64,000 nucleotides of DNA from Tsuneonella mangrovi (GTDB lineage: Bacteria; Pseudomonadota; Alphaproteobacteria; Sphingomonadales; Sphingomonadaceae). The stretch's first letter is position 1. The number at the start of each line of letters is the position of its first letter. Shown here one piece after another: positions 1 to 8,065 of the stretch. The stretch covers positions 124,001 to 188,000 of the forward strand of contig NZ_CP022889.1 in NCBI RefSeq assembly GCF_002269345.1, in the 5' to 3' direction. The position numbers and the translations under genes were made by a program. The notes under the pieces were generated by a model, which was given only the letters and a program-made list of their open reading frames with translations, did no database searches and was not told the DNA's origin.

Positions 1-524
1 CGGTCAACCTCGCGATCGCGATGGCGAGCGAGCGCGACGGCGAAGTGCTGCTGGTCGATGCCGATTTTGCCAAGCCGTCGGTGCTTTCGACGCTCGGCCT
101 GCCCAAGGGACCTGGCCTTCTCGACGCACTTTCCGATCCGTCGCTCAAGGTCGAGGACCTGGTGATCGGGACTGATATTCCGGGCTTGTGGATTCTTCCC
201 GCGGGCAATCAGACCGACGCAGACAGCGAATGGCTGGCGAGCGCCCGCACGGCCGAAGTGCTCGACCGGCTGACCGCCGGCGCGCCGCACCGAATGGTGA
301 TCTTCGACAGTCCGCCTGCGCTCGCCGCGTCACCTGCCGCCGATCTTGCCAAACACGTCGGGCAAGCACTCCTCGTCGCCCGTGCGGACCAGACCGGCCG
401 CAGTGCGCTTGAGGATGCGGTCCAGCTGCTCGGCGCGTGCCCGGACATCAAGCTCCTGCTCAATGCTGCCACTTTCAGCCCGAGCGGTCGGCGCTTCGGG
501 ACATATTACGGGTACGAAGGGTAA
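1..524 (+). CDS. XrtA-associated tyrosine autokinase (BY-kinase), 5' truncated
   Basis: This is the C-terminal part of a bacterial tyrosine kinase of the CapB/CpsD/EpsG type, which phosphorylates its own C-terminal tyrosines and controls polymerisation and export of exopolysaccharide at the inner membrane. The frame is open from base 3 (VNLAIAMASE before the first in-frame ATG at 21), so the true start and the Walker A loop lie upstream of the window. The Walker A' motif LLVDADFAKP and the Walker B-like segment VIFDSPP are visible. The C-terminus GTYYGYEG carries three tyrosines, fitting the autophosphorylated tail of this family. Only 4 bases separate its stop from the next gene, so it belongs to the XrtA exopolysaccharide operon. 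The family call is firm; the link to XrtA rests on the neighbours. Confidence 0.85.
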   Translation, partial: VNLAIAMASERDGEVLLVDADFAKPSVLSTLGLPKGPGLLDALSDPSLKVEDLVIGTDIPGLWILPAGNQTDADSEWLASARTAEVLDRLTAGAPHRMVIFDSPPALAASPAADLAKHVGQALLVARADQTGRSALEDAVQLLGACPDIKLLLNAATFSPSGRRFGTYYGYEG

Positions 525-528
525 GCCG

Positions 529-2166
529 ATGAAACGCAACGCCCTCTATCTAGCGAGTGCGATCAGCGCAGTGGCTTTTGCCGCGCCGGCGATCGCGCAA
601 TCCGCGCCCGAAACGCGTGAACATCGCGCCGGGCCCGTGCAGATTGCGCCCTACATTGAAGCGAGCCAGGTGATCTCCAGCCAGATTTCGCCGGGCAACG
701 AGACCGTCACTTATACGCAAGTGGCTGCCGGCGTCGATGCGACGGTTACCGGACGCAACAACGGCGGTTCGGCGTCGATCCGTTACGAACGCACCTTCGG
801 CTACGACAATCAGGTGTCAGATAGCTCGACGCTCAGCGGCGTCGTGCGCGGTTATGGCTCGATCGTTCCGCAGGCAGTAACCTTCGAAGCGGGCGGCCTT
901 GCCGCACGGACGCGGATCAACGGTAACGGCACTTCCTCGCTGGCCATCAGCGGGAGCAATGTCGCCGAAAGCAAGGTCTACGCGGCCTACGCTGGGCCGA
1001 ACGTCCACGCCCAGCTCGGCGACGCACAGGTCAATGCCAACTATCGCCTCGGTTACGCGCGGGTCGACGCGCCGAACGCTACGCCGGTTGCGCCTGGCGC
1101 GCAGCCGACCCAGGTGTTCGAGGACAGTTGGGCGCAAAGTGCCAACCTCCATGTCGGAACCCGTCCGGGCGAACCGCTTCCGGTCGGTGTCGGCGCTGGC
1201 GTAGGCTACAACCGCGAAGATATTTCCAACCTCGACCAGCGGCTGGAGGATTTCCACACGCGCGGCGACGTGACCGTGCCGGTTTCGCCGAACGTCGCGC
1301 TGGTCGGCGGCGCAGGGTACGAGAAGGTCCAGGTGTCGAGCCGCGATGCGCTGCGCGACGCCAATGGCAACCCGGTGGTCGATTCCGCCGGCCGGTTCGT
1401 GACCGACAAAAGCGCACCACGCCAGATCGCCTACGATACCTCGGGCCTGATCTGGGACGTGGGCGTGATGTGGCGTCCGTCGCCGCGCACGTCGCTGGAA
1501 GCGCACGTCGGTCGCCGCTACGATTCGACCACTTACTACAGCAGCTTTGCGTGGGCACCGAGCCGTCGCAGCGCACTCAATATTGCCGCGTATGACGGGA
1601 TCACCGGGTTCGGCGGCCAGTTGACGACTGCGCTGGCGGCGCTGCCGACCGACTTCACCGCCAATCGCAATGCGGTGACTGGTGACCTCACCGGATGCGT
1701 TGCCAGCCTCCAGGGCGGCAGCTGCCTCACCGGTGCGCTCGGTTCGATCCGTTCGGCGGTGTTCCGCGGACGCGGGATCGCCGCGACCTACGCCGAGCAG
1801 GTGGGCCGCATGAGCGCCGGCGTGGGTGCGGGCTATGATCGTCGCACCTTCATTGCTGCACCGGGGACTGTCCTGGCTGTGGCCAATGGCGTGATCGACG
1901 AGAGCTATTGGGCATCGGCTTTTGCATCGGGCCAGATCGACCGTCGGTCGAGCTTTGCAGTCAACGCGCACGTGAACTGGCTCAAGAGCGGCTTCGCCAA
2001 CGGCGGCGACGCCACGATTTACGGCGCTTCCGCAGCGTACCGCCGATACCTGTTGCAAGGACTTTCGGCGAACGCCGGGGTCGCGCTCGACCGCATCGAC
2101 AGCGACGTTGTCGGCGAAAGTATTAGCAACGCGGCGGCCCGCCTCGGCCTGCGCTACGATTTCTGA
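529..2166 (+). CDS. XrtA/PEP-CTERM-associated outer-membrane beta-barrel protein
   Basis: Predicted 545-residue outer-membrane protein of the type found in XrtA exopolysaccharide loci (TIGR03016-like). It is probably the outer-membrane component or porin for the polymer. The ATG at 529 follows the kinase stop by 4 bases and begins a clear signal peptide (MKRNALYLASAISAVAFAAP, cleavage expected after AIA at about residue 23). The frame stays open further upstream, but that extension would overlap the kinase and would bury the signal peptide. The body alternates polar and aromatic residues in the way of beta strands, and the protein ends in LGLRYDF, a C-terminal aromatic as expected for outer-membrane insertion. 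The exact transport role is inferred from context. Confidence 0.8.
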   Translation: MKRNALYLASAISAVAFAAPAIAQSAPETREHRAGPVQIAPYIEASQVISSQISPGNETVTYTQVAAGVDATVTGRNNGGSASIRYERTFGYDNQVSDSSTLSGVVRGYGSIVPQAVTFEAGGLAARTRINGNGTSSLAISGSNVAESKVYAAYAGPNVHAQLGDAQVNANYRLGYARVDAPNATPVAPGAQPTQVFEDSWAQSANLHVGTRPGEPLPVGVGAGVGYNREDISNLDQRLEDFHTRGDVTVPVSPNVALVGGAGYEKVQVSSRDALRDANGNPVVDSAGRFVTDKSAPRQIAYDTSGLIWDVGVMWRPSPRTSLEAHVGRRYDSTTYYSSFAWAPSRRSALNIAAYDGITGFGGQLTTALAALPTDFTANRNAVTGDLTGCVASLQGGSCLTGALGSIRSAVFRGRGIAATYAEQVGRMSAGVGAGYDRRTFIAAPGTVLAVANGVIDESYWASAFASGQIDRRSSFAVNAHVNWLKSGFANGGDATIYGASAAYRRYLLQGLSANAGVALDRIDSDVVGESISNAAARLGLRYDF

Positions 2167-2186
2167 TTCACGGGGGACGAAGAGCG

Positions 2187-3329
2187 ATGTTCGACGACTT
2201 TTACAAGCTGACGGCGCGACCGTTCCAGCTGACGCCCGATCCGGATTTCTATTTCGAGAGTGCGACGCACCGCAAGGCGCTGTCGTATCTCGGCTACGGG
2301 ATGGCTCAGGGGGAAGGCTTCATCGTCATCACCGGCGAGGTCGGCGCGGGTAAATCCACGCTGGTCGCGCACCTGATGAAGAAGATCGACCCGGCGCAGA
2401 TGACCGTCGGCCAGATCGTCACCAGCAATCTCGACGGCGAGGAAATGGTCCACGTTGCTGCGCAGGCCTTCGGGATCGAGGTTGACGGCCACGACAAGGC
2501 CGCAGCGCTGGGGGCGATCGAGAATTTCCTGCATGAGGAAGCGCGCGCGGGACGTCGTTGCCTGCTGATCGTGGACGAATCGCAAAACCTCAGCGTGGAA
2601 GCGCTCGAGGAGCTGCGGATGCTGTCGAATTTCCAGCTCGGCTCGCACCCGTTGTTGCAGACGCTGCTGCTCGGCCAGCCCGAGTTCAAGCAGGTCCTCG
2701 CCCAGCACAGCGAACTCGAGCAGCTGCGCCAGCGGGTGATCGCCGCGCACCACCTCGAAGCGATGGGTGCTGCCGAAATCCAGCCGTATATCGAGCACCG
2801 TCTCGAATGCGTCGGCTGGGAAGGCAACCCGGCGTTCGATCAGCGGGTGTTCGCTGAGCTTCACGAAGCAACCGGCGGTATCCCGCGTCGGGTGAACCAG
2901 GTGATGACCCGGTTGATGCTGCTCGGCGCGGTCGAACAGCGTACCCGGATCGATTCGGCGATGCTCTCTGCGGTGCTCAAGGAAATGGAGCACGATTCGA
3001 CCTTCCCCGAAGCGATGCCCAAGCCGCTGCCGAAAATCGACGTGGCGCCGACGCCCGGCCCGATCAAGCACGCGGTCTATCCCTCGGCCGCGCCCAAGCC
3101 GAGGGTCGAAGAGCTGCTGGCAACTCGCGACGGACAGATCGCCCAGCTGCAGCAGGCGATTGCAGAACTTAGCGACGCGCGGACCAACGGTCCGAGCATC
3201 CCGACCGATTGGTTCGACCGGGTGGCAGAGCTCGAGCGCCGCATTTCCGAGCAGGACAAGGCAGTGCGCGAAGTGCTGTCGATGCTGATCGAATGGTTCG
3301 AGGAAGAGATGGAGCGCAAGGCGGCGTGA
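2187..3329 (+). CDS. XrtA/PEP-CTERM-associated AAA ATPase (ExeA-like)
   Basis: A 380-residue ATPase of the ExeA/GspA-like family typical of exosortase polysaccharide loci (TIGR03015-like). Walker A GEVGAGKS is at residues 50-57 and Walker B LLIVDE at about 126-131, followed by a sensor/lid region with arginine-rich helices (GIPRRVNQVMTRL). The C-terminal third after about residue 290 is a proline-rich linker followed by a predicted coiled coil (AQLQQAIAELSDA, VAELERRISEQ). It sits 20 bases after the outer-membrane protein gene and overlaps the start of the deacetylase gene. It probably powers or gates assembly of the export machinery. Family membership is clear; its substrate is not known. 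Confidence 0.88.
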   Translation: MFDDFYKLTARPFQLTPDPDFYFESATHRKALSYLGYGMAQGEGFIVITGEVGAGKSTLVAHLMKKIDPAQMTVGQIVTSNLDGEEMVHVAAQAFGIEVDGHDKAAALGAIENFLHEEARAGRRCLLIVDESQNLSVEALEELRMLSNFQLGSHPLLQTLLLGQPEFKQVLAQHSELEQLRQRVIAAHHLEAMGAAEIQPYIEHRLECVGWEGNPAFDQRVFAELHEATGGIPRRVNQVMTRLMLLGAVEQRTRIDSAMLSAVLKEMEHDSTFPEAMPKPLPKIDVAPTPGPIKHAVYPSAAPKPRVEELLATRDGQIAQLQQAIAELSDARTNGPSIPTDWFDRVAELERRISEQDKAVREVLSMLIEWFEEEMERKAA

Positions 3330-4231
3330 CGCAAATGGGATCCATGGCCCGGCTGACGATCCCCCGCCGGCGCATAGCCAACGGGCTGTCGGTCGATGTC
3401 GAGGATTGGTTCCAGGTCGGTGCGTTCGAGAACGTGATCGAACGCGATTCGTGGGAGGCACTGCCCAACCGCGTGTCCGACAACGTCTTGCGCATCCTTG
3501 ACCTGTTTGCCGAGGCCAACGTTAAGGCGACGTTCTTCACGCTTGGATGGGTGGCGCGTCGCAATGCCGGATTGATGCGCCGGATCGTCAATGCGGGCCA
3601 CGAGATGGCGAGCCACGGATGGGATCACGCACGCGTCTTCACTCTGGGTCCGAAGGCATTCGCGGAAGATCTCGAACGCGCGCGGATGACGCTGGAAGAT
3701 GCGACCGGGGTGCAGGTGATCGGTTACCGCGCGCCGAGCTTCTCGATCGACCAGCGTACGCCGTGGGCGTACGATGTTCTGGCCGAACAGGGCTACGCCT
3801 ACTCCTCGTCGGTCGCGCCGATCGTCCACGATCATTACGGCTGGCGTAACGCTCCGCGTTTTGCCTTCCAGCCGCTGGCGCATAGCCCATTGATCGAGAT
3901 CCCGGTGACCACCGCTATCCTTGGCGGGAAGCGGGTCGCTGCCGGTGGCGGCGGGTTCTTCCGCGTACTCCCATATGCGTTCAGCCGCTGGGCGATCCGG
4001 CAGGTCAATCGGGCCGAGCGACGCCCTGCCGTATTCTATTTCCACCCGTGGGAGATCGATCCCGACCAGCCTCGGGTGCCCGATGCGCCGCTGCGCTCGC
4101 GTTTCCGCCACTACACAAACCTCGACAAGATGGCCGGCAAGCTGACCGAACTCATCCATGACTTCGACTGGTGCCGGATGGATCAGGTCGCCCATCGCGA
4201 AGCGATCCGCGCCGAGCGGCTCGCGGCGTGA
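3326..4231 (+). CDS. XrtA-associated polysaccharide deacetylase (NodB fold)
   Basis: Polysaccharide deacetylase of the carbohydrate esterase 4 (NodB) fold, about 301 residues, expected to remove acetyl groups from the exopolysaccharide. The metal-binding motif SVDVEDWFQ is at about residues 22-30 and SHGWDH at about 96-101. The segment YFHPWEIDPDQP near the C-terminus is the late His-containing motif. The GTG at 3326 overlaps the upstream TGA (GTGA), the same arrangement used by the next gene. ATG codons at 3335 and 3344 in the same frame are alternative starts, so the N-terminus is uncertain by up to six residues. It lies inside the XrtA operon. Confidence 0.87.
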   Translation: MTQMGSMARLTIPRRRIANGLSVDVEDWFQVGAFENVIERDSWEALPNRVSDNVLRILDLFAEANVKATFFTLGWVARRNAGLMRRIVNAGHEMASHGWDHARVFTLGPKAFAEDLERARMTLEDATGVQVIGYRAPSFSIDQRTPWAYDVLAEQGYAYSSSVAPIVHDHYGWRNAPRFAFQPLAHSPLIEIPVTTAILGGKRVAAGGGGFFRVLPYAFSRWAIRQVNRAERRPAVFYFHPWEIDPDQPRVPDAPLRSRFRHYTNLDKMAGKLTELIHDFDWCRMDQVAHREAIRAERLAA

Positions 4232-5292
4232 ACGCGCCGTTTCCCCTGTGCCGCGAAGCGCTGTCGCTGGTCGATCTCGCCGATCCCGGTGAGGTAGGCC
4301 GGATCGAAGCCTTCGTGGCGGAAATGGGCGGTAGCCTGTTTCATCGTCCCGCATGGATTCGCGCGGTGGAGCAGGGCACCGGGCAACGCGCGCACGGCAT
4401 TGTGGCCGAACGAGGCGGCGCGATCACCGGCTGGCTGCCGCTGACCGAAGTGCATTCTCTCTTGTTTCCTCGGGCGCTGGTCTCGAGCGGGTTTGGAGTT
4501 GGCGGCGGACCGCTCGCAGCAAATGAATTGACCAAGCTTCGGCTGTGCGAAGCTGCAGCCGAACTGGCGCAGCGCCTGGCGTGTGCTTCTGTCGAACTCA
4601 GGAGCGGCACCGCGCCTGATGACTGGATCGTGCGCTCCGACAGCCACGCCAATTTCAGCGGCGAGCTGGTCGATGACGACGATGCCCAACTGCTCGCAAT
4701 CCCGCGAAAGCAGCGTGCGGAAGTGCGCAAGGGCCTGCAGCACGATTTCGGCGTAAGTGTCGGCGGCGATCGCTATCATCGCTCAGCGCAATACGCACTC
4801 TACGCGGAAAGCGTCCGCAACCTAGGTACGCCGGTGTTCCCCAGGTCGCTGTTCGACGCGATGCTCGATGCATTCGGCGACGATGCCGACATCCTGCTGG
4901 TGAGCGACCACGGCGCGCCGCAAGCTGCCGTGCTGACCTTCTATCATTGCGGCGTTGCGATGCCCTATTGGGGCGGCGGCAACTGGCTTGCCCGCGCAAC
5001 CCGCGCCAACGAACGGATGTATTACGAGCTGATGCTCCATGCGCGCCGCAAGGGCTGCTCCCGGTTCGACTTCGGTCGCTCGAAGCTCGGCAGCGGTGCG
5101 TTCGCCTACAAGAAAAACTGGGGCTTCGAGCCCGAGCCGCTGGCCTATGCGACTTGGACCGCGCCCGATCTGCAGGCGCGGGACGTCGACCCCACCAGCG
5201 ATGCCTATTCGGCGAAGATCGCGCTGTGGAAGAAGCTTCCGCTGGCCATTTCGAACCGGATCGGACCGGTTATTGCGCGCGGGCTTGCCTGA
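4228..5292 (+). CDS. FemAB-family XrtA/PEP-CTERM system-associated protein
   Basis: A 354-residue member of the FemAB/GNAT-like acyltransferase family found in exosortase loci (TIGR03019-like). The start is a GTG overlapping the deacetylase stop (GTGA), which indicates translational coupling. The C-terminal acyltransferase half contains the conserved stretch CSRFDFGRSK followed by FAYKKNWGFEPEPL, where the substrate is normally bound. Members are thought to transfer an aminoacyl or acyl group onto a sugar or peptide, but the donor and acceptor for this subfamily are not established. Its stop overlaps the start of the glycosyltransferase gene by one base. Confidence 0.85.
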   Translation: MNAPFPLCREALSLVDLADPGEVGRIEAFVAEMGGSLFHRPAWIRAVEQGTGQRAHGIVAERGGAITGWLPLTEVHSLLFPRALVSSGFGVGGGPLAANELTKLRLCEAAAELAQRLACASVELRSGTAPDDWIVRSDSHANFSGELVDDDDAQLLAIPRKQRAEVRKGLQHDFGVSVGGDRYHRSAQYALYAESVRNLGTPVFPRSLFDAMLDAFGDDADILLVSDHGAPQAAVLTFYHCGVAMPYWGGGNWLARATRANERMYYELMLHARRKGCSRFDFGRSKLGSGAFAYKKNWGFEPEPLAYATWTAPDLQARDVDPTSDAYSAKIALWKKLPLAISNRIGPVIARGLA

Positions 5293-6521
5293 TGGGCGAG
5301 ACGCTCTTCCTTGCCCATCGCATCCCGTTCCCGCCCGACCGGGGGGACAAGATTCGTTCGCATCATTTGCTGAAAGGATTGGCAGCGATTGGACCGGTCC
5401 ATGTCGGCACGCTGGGAGAGACCGAGGCCGATTTTGCCGCCGAACCGGCGCTGGCGGAAATTGCGGCCAGCTATTGCCTTGCGCAGCGCCAGTTGAACCT
5501 GCCGTTTGCCGGGCTCAAGGCGCTGGCGCGCAACGTGCCGGTCAGCCTCGCTGCTTTCGACAGCCCGACGCTGGGCGATTGGGTCAGCCACACACTCGCT
5601 ACCCGACCGATAGATTGCGTGTTCGTGTTCTCGGGGCAGATGGGCCAGTATGTCCCGGCAGACTACTCGGGCCGCCTGATCGTCGACCTGTGCGATGTCG
5701 ATAGCGCCAAGTTTGCCGCCTACGCTGCTGGCGGTAATGGCCCCCGCGCATGGATCGATGCGCGCGAAGCGCGGCTGCTGGCCGAAGAGGAGCGCAAGCT
5801 GGCGCACCGGGCCGATGCAACCCTGTTGATTACCGATGAGGAAGCGCAATTGCTTCGCCGTCGCATCGGCGCGACACCGGCCAATGTCCTGACCCTGCCA
5901 AACGGGATTGATACCGCGCTCTACGATCCGCTGGCCGTTGTGCCGCATCCGGCGCTGGTCGACGGGCCGGGGCCACACATCGTGTTCACCGGTCAGATGG
6001 ACTACCAGCCCAACGTTGCTGCGGCTCTGCGAACGATCGATCGGCTCCTCCCGTCGATCCGTCGTGAGTTGCCCGGGGCGACATTCCATGTCGTGGGCCG
6101 TGCTCCTGTGGCCGAACTGGTCGAGCGGGATGGCGATCAAGGGGTCCGGGTCTGGGGCGAAGTGCCCGACGTTCGCCCGTTCCTCGCTGCTGCCGACCTC
6201 GTTGTCGCGCCGCTGGCGATCGCGCGCGGGGTACAGAACAAGGTGCTCGAAGCGATGGCGATGGCCCGCCCGGTGCTGGTCACGCCTGAGGCTGCGACCG
6301 GCATAGACACAACAGACGGCGAACACTTGGCAGTTGAAAGCGACGATGCGGCATTGGCTTCGCGCGCCTGTGCAATCCTGCAGGACGGCCCGCGCGCATT
6401 GGCGATGGGGGCCGCAGCGCGCCGCTTCGTTGTCGAACAAAAGGGCTGGGATACCGCGCTGGCACAGTTGCCCGAACTGGTAGGCCGTTCCGCAACGGAA
6501 CCGACCCGTGATGCCGCCTGA
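5292..6521 (+). CDS. XrtA-associated GT-B glycosyltransferase (TIGR03087-like)
   Basis: Family 4-like glycosyltransferase of 409 residues, expected to add a sugar to the lipid-linked exopolysaccharide repeat at the inner membrane. The N-terminal half starts with LFLAHRIPFPPDRGDKIRS, characteristic of the PEP-CTERM/XrtA subgroup. The C-terminal half has the nucleotide-sugar binding region with VWGEVPDVRPFLAAADL and GVQNKVLEAMAMARPVL, including the E of the retaining-enzyme EX7E-type signature. The ATG shares its A with the previous TGA, and the gene overlaps the exosortase start by 11 bases, so all the genes from the deacetylase onward appear translationally coupled. Sugar specificity cannot be told from sequence. 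Confidence 0.88.
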   Translation: MGETLFLAHRIPFPPDRGDKIRSHHLLKGLAAIGPVHVGTLGETEADFAAEPALAEIAASYCLAQRQLNLPFAGLKALARNVPVSLAAFDSPTLGDWVSHTLATRPIDCVFVFSGQMGQYVPADYSGRLIVDLCDVDSAKFAAYAAGGNGPRAWIDAREARLLAEEERKLAHRADATLLITDEEAQLLRRRIGATPANVLTLPNGIDTALYDPLAVVPHPALVDGPGPHIVFTGQMDYQPNVAAALRTIDRLLPSIRRELPGATFHVVGRAPVAELVERDGDQGVRVWGEVPDVRPFLAAADLVVAPLAIARGVQNKVLEAMAMARPVLVTPEAATGIDTTDGEHLAVESDDAALASRACAILQDGPRALAMGAAARRFVVEQKGWDTALAQLPELVGRSATEPTRDAA

Positions 6522-8055
6522 GGCCATCTTTCGCCGGATGCCGCGCGTCGGACTTCCCGATATCGCGCAAGCGTGGCGCACGCCGCTGGCCAACCTTTTG
6601 CTCGCGTGGCTGGCGCTGATCGCGCTCACCGCGCGCGACTGGGCCGCGATGGCGCACCAGTGGTGGAACATCTCGACCTACAACCATGTGCTGTTCGTAC
6701 CGCCGATCATCGTGTGGGTGGTGTGGCAGCGAAAGGGCGACCTGGCGAAGCTCACGCCCGGCGCGTGGTGGCCGGGCCTTTTTGCGCTCGGCGGTGCGCT
6801 GTTCGGTTGGTTGATCGGCACGCTCGCCGGTTTCGATATCGTGAGCCAGCTGGGTGCGGTGCTGGCGCTGATTGCCGCAGCGCTGACAATCCTCGGACCG
6901 CGTGCGTCTATGGGGCTGGCATTCCCACTCGCCTACATGGTGTTCCTCGTCCCGTTCGGTGACGAGCTGATCCCGACGCTGCAGATGGTCACCGCCAAGG
7001 TAGTGATCTGGCTGGTCCACCTCACCGGGATGCAGGCGCAAATCGAAGGTGTGTTCATCGATACGCCCGCCGGATTGTTCGAAGTCGCCGAAGCATGCTC
7101 GGGGGTCATGTTCCTCATTGCAATGCTCGCGCTGGCAGTTCTGGTAGCGAATACCTGTTTCGTGTCGTGGAAGCGGCGGGCCGGGTTCATCGCGGTCGCG
7201 CTGGTCTTGCCGATTGTCGCAAACGGCGTGCGCGCGTGGGGAACGATTGCGATTGCCCAGTGGCAGGGCATCGAATTTGCCGCCGGGTTCGATCATATCT
7301 TCTACGGATGGATCTTCTTCGCCGTGATCGTCGCCGCGCTGCTGGGCGGCGCGTGGCGCTGGTTCGACCGCGAACCCGACGATCCTGGGATCGACGCTGG
7401 AAAGATCAACGCCTCGGTGTTGCTGGGTAAGCTCGCTCTTCTGCGTATCGACCGCCGGGTGGCAGTGATCGCCGTGTTCGCGCTCGCGCTCGGCTTTGGG
7501 GGGTGGGCGCTGGCTTCGGAGCGGGGCAAGGCTTCCCTTCCGGCTTCACTGCCTGCTCCGGTCGCAGTCGGCTGGCAACAGGTGCAGGGCGAGCGGCCTG
7601 ACTGGGCTCCGCGCGCCGCTGGTGCCGATCGGCGTGTGCAAGCCCACTATCACGACGTCCGAGGGCGCGGGGTCGACGTGTCGCTGGCGGTTTACGCCGA
7701 ACAAGGGCCTGACCACGATGCCGCGGCCGAGGGCGAAGGCGCCTTGCCGCCCGACACCGACTGGCGTTGGCTCGAACCGGGCGCTTCGTCACCTGGCTGG
7801 AAGGCGGAATGGCTGTACAACAAGGGTGTGCGCCGATTGGCGCGGACGACCTATCGCATCGGCGATCTCTCGACCGGGAGCGCCCTGCGTTTCAAGCTGG
7901 CGACGATGATCGACAGGCTGTTGTTGCGAGACCGACCGGCGATGGTTCTGATCGTATCGGCGGAAGGTCCCGAGGCGAATTCCACGCTTGACGATTTTGA
8001 CACCGCCCTCGGCAATTCCGCGCAAGTGATGGACCGCGCAGCGGGCCTCAGGTAA
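6511..8055 (+). CDS. xrtA: Exosortase A fused to an EpsI-type C-terminal domain
   Basis: Exosortase A: a multi-pass inner-membrane transpeptidase-like enzyme that cleaves PEP-CTERM sorting signals. The hydrophobic N-terminal 290 residues hold about eight membrane segments. The catalytic triad is visible as Cys196 in EACSG, Arg241 in NGVRAW and His262 in DHIFYGW. Residues from about 320 onward form one further membrane segment and a soluble EpsI-like (DUF3485) domain, giving 514 residues in total, so this is the fused xrtA-epsI form. The ATG at 6511 lies inside the end of the glycosyltransferase gene; a GTG at 6508 is the alternative. No PEP-CTERM substrate was recognised in this window, so targets must be encoded elsewhere. 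Confidence 0.92.
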   Translation: MPPEAIFRRMPRVGLPDIAQAWRTPLANLLLAWLALIALTARDWAAMAHQWWNISTYNHVLFVPPIIVWVVWQRKGDLAKLTPGAWWPGLFALGGALFGWLIGTLAGFDIVSQLGAVLALIAAALTILGPRASMGLAFPLAYMVFLVPFGDELIPTLQMVTAKVVIWLVHLTGMQAQIEGVFIDTPAGLFEVAEACSGVMFLIAMLALAVLVANTCFVSWKRRAGFIAVALVLPIVANGVRAWGTIAIAQWQGIEFAAGFDHIFYGWIFFAVIVAALLGGAWRWFDREPDDPGIDAGKINASVLLGKLALLRIDRRVAVIAVFALALGFGGWALASERGKASLPASLPAPVAVGWQQVQGERPDWAPRAAGADRRVQAHYHDVRGRGVDVSLAVYAEQGPDHDAAAEGEGALPPDTDWRWLEPGASSPGWKAEWLYNKGVRRLARTTYRIGDLSTGSALRFKLATMIDRLLLRDRPAMVLIVSAEGPEANSTLDDFDTALGNSAQVMDRAAGLR

Positions 8056-8065
8056 GCGCCGCATC